Below, one piece after another: positions 46,366-51,059 of a stretch of DNA of 51,059 nucleotides. This stretch comes from Chara braunii (Eukaryota > Streptophyta > Charophyceae > Charales > Characeae). Below the pieces are notes generated by a model that made no database searches, was not told where the DNA came from, and was given only the letters and a program-made list of their open reading frames with translations. The position numbers and the translations under genes were made by a program. Location of the stretch: the NCBI GenBank assembly GCA_003427395.1, contig BFEA01000314.1, positions 265,794 through 316,852 on the forward strand, written 5' to 3'. Position 1 is the first letter of the stretch; every line of letters starts with the position of its first letter.

Positions 46366-48196
46366 GCTTCTCGACAATGATGGCCTGCGTCGTGAGTACC
46401 ATGCCAGCAACAGACGCCGCATTCTGAAGCCCACACCTTGTGACCTTTGCAGGATCGATAACACCAGCCTGGAACAAGTCCTCAAACTTGTCGTCCATGG
46501 CATTATAACCCATCTCCCACTCACTCTCGAGAATCCTCTCGACGACAACTGCTCCCTCTACACCCGAGTTCTCAGCGATAAGTGAGGCAGGGGCAATCAA
46601 TGCCTTCTGAACAATGTCGGCACCAAGCTTCTCCTCTGGATCCGCGATTGTCGCCTTGATCTCCGGGACCAACTGCGACAAGTGCACGAGAGCAGCCCCT
46701 CCTCCTGGCACGATTCCCTCCTCCACAGCGGCGAAGGTGGCATTCTTTGCGTCTTCTACTCGCAGCTTGCGATCCTCCAGCTCCGTCTCCGTTGCCGCGC
46801 CGACCTTGATCACAGCAACGCCACCCGACAGCTTAGCGATTCGCTCTGAGAGCTTCTCCGTGTCGTACACAGAGTCCGTCTCCGCAAGCTCCTTCTTTAT
46901 CTGCGAAATCCTGGCCTGAATTTCGTCCTTCGATGCCGCATCAGCAATGATTGTCGTCGAGTTGTTGGTGATGGTCACCTTCCTTGCGATTCCAAGCATG
47001 TCAATCGTTGCCGTTTCCACGTTCAAACCCAGGTCTGCGGCGACAAACTCAGCACCAGTGACGATGGCGATATCTTGGAGAAGCGCCTTCCTCCTCTCGC
47101 CGAACCCCGGCGCCTTAACTGCTGCAACACTGATCACCCCGCGCAACTTATTCACGACGAGCGTGGCAAGAGCCTCTCCTGACACGTCCTCCGCGATGAT
47201 TACCAATGGCTGACTAAGCTGCGTTGCCTTCTCAAGAACGGGGATGATCTCCTTAATGCTGGTTATCTTCTGATCAGTGACCAGCACACGGGCGTTCTCA
47301 AACTCCACTATCATCTTCTCTTGATTGGTCACAAACTGCGGCGAGATATAACCGCGATCAATCTCCATTCCTTCTTCGACGTTCACCGTTGTCTCGAAGG
47401 AAGACGACGATTCGATGGACAGAACACCATCGGGCCCGACCTTTTCGATGGCATTGGCAATCAATCCGCCAATGAAATCGTCATTTCCAGCGGAGATGGT
47501 CGCCACAGCCTTGATGTCTTCAGTTCCCTTCACCGGTCTCGCTTTCTCCTGAAGTTTCTCCACGAGAGCCGTCACTGTCTTGTCGATGCCCCGCTTTATG
47601 GCGACGGGATTGCCACCGGCCGTGACATTCATGAGCCCTAGTTTGATCATCTCCCGCGCCAGCACGCTTGCTGTGGTGGTCCCGTCGCCGGCAGAATCGT
47701 TGGTCTTGCTGGCCACCTCCCTGATGAGCGCTGCGCCGGCATTCTCCATGGGGTCCTTGAGTTCAATGGCGCGAGCAATCGTCACGCCATCATTGATGAC
47801 CTTGGGGGCGCCGAAGTCTTCAAGAACAACGTTGCGGCCTCTTGGGCCTAGGGTAACTCCGACGGCATCCGCCAGCTGATCGATACCCCGCTGCATAGCA
47901 GCACGAGACTCTTGGTCGAAGCAAATCTCCTTCGCCTCCGCCCTGACGACTAAGCCATGCTGCTGACGACGGCTCTGCCTGCGGCAGACTTTAACCGGCA
48001 ATTGGCGCGAAAGGTCTCGCGCACCCTGACTGAACCGAGCGCCATCTCCAAGAAGCGACGGCGCCGCGCTTCTGATCTGACAGCGGCATGAACCCTTCCG
48101 CTTCACCGACCCACCTTCGGCGGCGGCGGCAATACGCGACGAACAAGCCCCAGCTGCGCCGACAATGTGTCGAGAAACCAGTGAGTTGGCCGCCAT
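46316..48196 (-). CDS. CPN60A: Plastid chaperonin-60 alpha subunit precursor
   Basis: This gene encodes the alpha subunit of the chloroplast GroEL-type chaperonin, which folds stromal proteins such as Rubisco large subunit in an ATP-driven ring with Cpn60 beta. The frame is 626 codons in one uninterrupted exon. Residues 1 to about 85 are R/S/A-rich, as in a transit peptide, with a likely cleavage near VVRA|EAKE. The nucleotide-binding motifs TLGPRGRN (115-122) and DGTTTA (171-176) are intact, and the chaperonin signature [14 protein letters not shown] is at 489-502. Sequence such as [19 protein letters not shown] and the KPKPK tail matches the alpha rather than beta type. The start at 48196 gives the usual length. 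It has no introns, unlike the land-plant orthologues I know of; a retrocopy is possible but no poly(A) tail is seen. Confidence 0.97.
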   Translation of the reverse strand: MAANSLVSRHIVGAAGACSSRIAAAAEGGSVKRKGSCRCQIRSAAPSLLGDGARFSQGARDLSRQLPVKVCRRQSRRQQHGLVVRAEAKEICFDQESRAAMQRGIDQLADAVGVTLGPRGRNVVLEDFGAPKVINDGVTIARAIELKDPMENAGAALIREVASKTNDSAGDGTTTASVLAREMIKLGLMNVTAGGNPVAIKRGIDKTVTALVEKLQEKARPVKGTEDIKAVATISAGNDDFIGGLIANAIEKVGPDGVLSIESSSSFETTVNVEEGMEIDRGYISPQFVTNQEKMIVEFENARVLVTDQKITSIKEIIPVLEKATQLSQPLVIIAEDVSGEALATLVVNKLRGVISVAAVKAPGFGERRKALLQDIAIVTGAEFVAADLGLNVETATIDMLGIARKVTITNNSTTIIADAASKDEIQARISQIKKELAETDSVYDTEKLSERIAKLSGGVAVIKVGAATETELEDRKLRVEDAKNATFAAVEEGIVPGGGAALVHLSQLVPEIKATIADPEEKLGADIVQKALIAPASLIAENSGVEGAVVVERILESEWEMGYNAMDDKFEDLFQAGVIDPAKVTRCGLQNAASVAGMVLTTQAIIVEKPKPKSSPVGAPSGLMV

Positions 48197-49010
48197 GGTT
48201 CTTCCCCACTCACCTCTCTCCCAGCTGCTGCTGCTGCCACTCCGCCTGCTGATTGATTGATCTCCAGCCGGGCAAAGCGTCGAAAGTGCCGACGACTAAG
48301 TTGCGAACAGCGCAGAGAAGGAGACGAGCGAACAAGAGAGAGAGATGGAACAACCCTACTCCGCCAGGTCTGCAGAGAAGTCACGCCACTTACGGCACAT
48401 CAGCGCCTCAGCCGCGCAGTCGCGAAAGCGGGAGTGATGCGCCGCTCCACCGCCTCGATGGAAAGCTCTGGAAATCAACTCCAAAGGCGTCAGTGCGCTT
48501 CCTTGGGAAGAAGAGTCTGGGCCTTGCTCGCTCGAGAGTGGCGGCGTCGCCCCACCAAGGGCCTCGCTCCACTATACTCTCCGAATGTGCAAAACGAGAG
48601 TGAATCTTCTGCTAAAACATAGAAAGATACGCAGCCATGATTCTTGCCGTTTCTGCATGTGGAGACTACCGGTAATGGAGCGATGCCCTAAGCCTCGAAA
48701 ATGGAGAGGGGGGGGAGGATTTTTCAAGGGTTGTCAGAAAATTGCCCTTCCAGAACGATCTCGATAGTTCCAGAGATGCCACCTCAAGGCCGCGAAGTCC
48801 TATCTCCTTTTCTACCGGGAACTCCGGGCCAGTACTCGGCCATGATGGTAATTTCCCTGTGAACATTTCTGACCCCACGCCCGCTGGGTATGAGGATAAT
48901 TATGGGCCTGCAGTGGTGGGTATAATCGCAATTTGGCCGATCAACCTCAGTCCCCCGCATGCCCATAATGTGATTGGGTATGTCCATAATCTGAGCATTC
49001 AATTTCGGAC
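48197..49010. other. Upstream region of CPN60A, gene-free
   Basis: Holds the presumed promoter and 5' UTR of CPN60A. No TATA box is obvious. Open frames on the plus strand at 48250-48620 overlap this region and look like shadows. Confidence 0.4.
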
Positions 49011-49090
49011 TACCGGTGGTTCAGTGGTTAGGGCACTGGTTGTCAATGCACACTGCGGTCTGAGGTTGCGGGTTCAAAACTCTGCCCCTC
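49011..49090 (+). repeat. tRNA-derived SINE-like element
   Basis: A-box TGGTTCAGTGG at 49017-49027 and B-box GGTTCAAAACTC at 49071-49082, spaced as in a tRNA. No clean cloverleaf, so a SINE or tRNA relic rather than a functional tRNA. Confidence 0.6.
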
Positions 49091-49619
49091 TCCGCAGAGA
49101 CACCGGCCATAACGCACGGTCACTTGCATAGCCCCTTGGGCAGATGCAGGTAAGGTATTACAGACACTGCCTGCGCACCACCCAAGGGATCTTCCATGTT
49201 GTTGTATGTTGGGGCTAGACTATGATTGGTTTGCTTGCACACTTGGTCCAAGGGGTTGTCTGGATGCTTGCACACTTGTCCTTTACTGCTCAGACCACTC
49301 GTTACTGATAAGCATGAGGTTCAGGCTTAGAGGTTTGATACCCAAAAAAAGAATTCAGGAATAAACATCGTGGGGATGCAGACTACAGTCTTCCCCAGAA
49401 CAAAATGCACCTGCGTTATTTAGGAATAGAACACATGGGGTACGTTGTATTCGTACACAATGCGTGCCTTATACTACGGACATAGGGTATCAACTTTCGG
49501 AAACATCCCCCACCCCCCACCCAAAAAAACAAAAAGTATATGCCTTGAACAGGTTCCTCCAGTCTTCCCGCAAACAGGACCTTCACGTAAGGCACAGAGA
49601 CACGCACAGACAGACACAG

Positions 49620-49669
<50 letters not shown>

Positions 49670-50638
49670 TTTTTTTTTTTTTTTTTTTTGGAACGGAAGT
49701 TCCAATCTATTCGTGGGGAGCAGCACGTGCTGGAAACCAGGTCCAGCGTCCCATCAGGACATTTACAACTTCAAAGATCTTTTTTGGAGAAAATTTGAGA
49801 AGACCTCCCCTAGCAGCATTGATTACCCTGGAATCCAGGGGATTAACTGAGCAGGGAACGTCCTTTGATGGTAATGAGAATGAAAGAAAAACTAAGCGAA
49901 AGCCGAGGAGTAAACTCCAGGCTCAACAAGATAGATCAAACATGGAGAAACACGCAACCCCTGAAAAAGAACCAGAACAGTCCTGCCTCCGTCATCGAAA
50001 GGAAGAACCTCAAGCTGATCCGGGTGGAGTTAAGTGGCAAGTGGCCGGTACCCGCCGAGATACTCGGCGCCAATCGCATCCACCCCTACTTCCTCCATCC
50101 AAATCCCATCCGTCCTCCCAAACTCCGTTGTCGTGAAGAAATCCAGAGGACCTCATCTCAGCAGGGGGCGAGCACCATCTTCACCCTGAAATTCCTTGCC
50201 CCCACAAGAATTCCATTCTCCATCCTCAAGGAGGTGGACCAGCGCTACCCAACGCCACTCGCTGCAAAGTTCGCCCTCATCAGCCAGTGCAGCGGGCCTT
50301 CATCTGCCCTGGCCTACAGCCAGGGCCTATTTGGCTATTTGCCCAGTTCGGCCTGTGGGACCAGGCCGTGGCCTGACCCCACAGGCCGTGTCCTGTTCTA
50401 GTCCTGCCCGGTACCACTGTCGGTACCAGGCCAGTCCAGTCCAGTCAGTCAGTCCGCTGGGGGTATACCCCAGAAGTTGTCTGTTTTTCGGTATTCTTCA
50501 ATTTGGAGATCTTGGAGTACGTGCGTGTGGAGTCTGCGTCGGAGCTGCGCTGTCCCTTCCAGCTCCATCTTTGTCTCCTCCTTCGTCCACCCTTCTCCTC
50601 CATCCTATCGGACCGCCATCCCGGCGGGTCCGGCACAC
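49091..50638. other. Gene-free stretch and probable LTR
   Basis: (GA)n and T-run at 49622-49690. A 178-codon frame at 49865-50401 has no recognisable domain and is not called. The last few hundred bases probably belong to the 5' LTR of the element whose primer-binding site follows; its left end was not found. Confidence 0.45.
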
Positions 50639-50650
50639 TGGTATCAGAGC
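50639..50650 (+). promoter_or_regulatory. Retrotransposon primer-binding site (tRNA-iMet)
   Basis: TGGTATCAGAGC is the standard plus-strand sequence complementary to the 3' end of initiator tRNA-Met used by plant LTR retrotransposons. It follows ...ggcacac, a plausible LTR end, so the internal region of the element extends right and off the window. Confidence 0.75.
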
Positions 50651-51059
50651 GGGAACGGTCCCCGCTCCAACCCGCCCTTCCCCCCGCATGCAACAGTGGG
50701 TGCGGGATCGGTGTAATCCCGAGAGCGGGATTTTCAGGCGTTTTTTGGTGCGGCGGCAGGGAAAAAAGAGGAAAAAGGCAGCAGCGGGAAGACATTGACA
50801 CGTGGCGAAAAAGGAGAGTGTCACCACGCACAAGGCCAAGGCCGCCGCATGCGCGCGCGCGCCACGCTGCCCTACTGCCCCGCCCCGCTCCCGGATATAT
50901 ATTATCAAGATATCTGGGATGCTGCCAGTGACAGGGTTTGAACCTGGGCAGGCAGCACTCATGCGCATGTGTAGCCAGTGCTATAACACACTGGTCAAAC
51001 TGTATGCATGGCTCTATAGTGTGGAACGTTAGTGTTGAACAGTTTCACACCAGCTATTT
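50651..51059 (-). repeat. Internal region of LTR element with tRNA-like piece
   Basis: Short leader sequence with no gene. On the minus strand at 50930-51010 a perfect B-box GGTTCAAACCC (50934-50944) follows a weaker A-box-like TGACCAGTGTG, suggesting a nested SINE. Confidence 0.45.

Noticed and set aside
46316-48196. Bacterial groEL
   Set aside because: The N-terminal extension resembles a plastid transit peptide and the internal residues fit plant Cpn60 alpha.

Overview
The window looks like nuclear DNA of a streptophyte green plant or alga. It carries one recognisable host gene, a plastid chaperonin-60 alpha precursor (CPN60A, 46316-48196, minus strand). The rest is mobile elements, minisatellites and microsatellites. 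The gene-poor layout and very large repeat load would suit a charophyte alga such as Chara; that species-level guess is inference.

Layout. 1-2966: repeat-rich leader with a cluster of perfect short hairpins, possibly LTR/leader of the element that follows. 2967-4442 and 23283-28298: one Ty3/Gypsy-type gag-pol gene (zinc-knuckle Gag, aspartic protease, reverse transcriptase, RNase H, integrase). It is split by an 18.8 kb insert at 4443-23282. The insert has 26-bp terminal inverted repeats (24/26 matching), is flanked by CTAT on both sides, and removing it with one CTAT copy rejoins the gag reading frame. 28603-32004: a second Gag-like gene downstream of pol with a damaged zinc knuckle. 32005-46100: no convincing gene; minisatellites (GTGACA-type, a roughly 63-bp array with tRNA A-box-like motifs), microsatellites, tRNA-like SINE pieces and many single ambiguous bases. 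46100-48250: CPN60A with a tandem duplication of its 3' end. 48250-51059: SINE-like sequence, microsatellite, and the primer-binding site of another LTR retrotransposon that runs off the right edge.

The 18.8 kb insert is the main discovery candidate. On the plus strand it has a decayed, spliced gene resembling uncharacterised D-D-D transposase-like proteins (19348-22462). On the minus strand it has an Ulp1/SENP-type cysteine protease exon (5005-5810), a low-complexity repeat protein (6506-7921), a very long gene with a ParB-like region and a possible DNA-methyltransferase-like C-terminus (7967-12906), and an unknown spliced gene (14343-15264). Between them lie large arrays of short repeats built on TCGTGT-nnn-ACACGA and GTGTTCGACTCGA, and the same motif is embedded in the repeat protein. 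I read this as a giant, non-autonomous-by-decay DNA transposon with a captured or co-evolved cargo.

Decay. Most disabling lesions in both mobile elements are single in-frame stop codons inside otherwise open frames, with only a few frameshifts. One 26-N gap lies inside the insert, between two identical 83-bp copies, and is probably an assembly artefact that falsely splits a gene.
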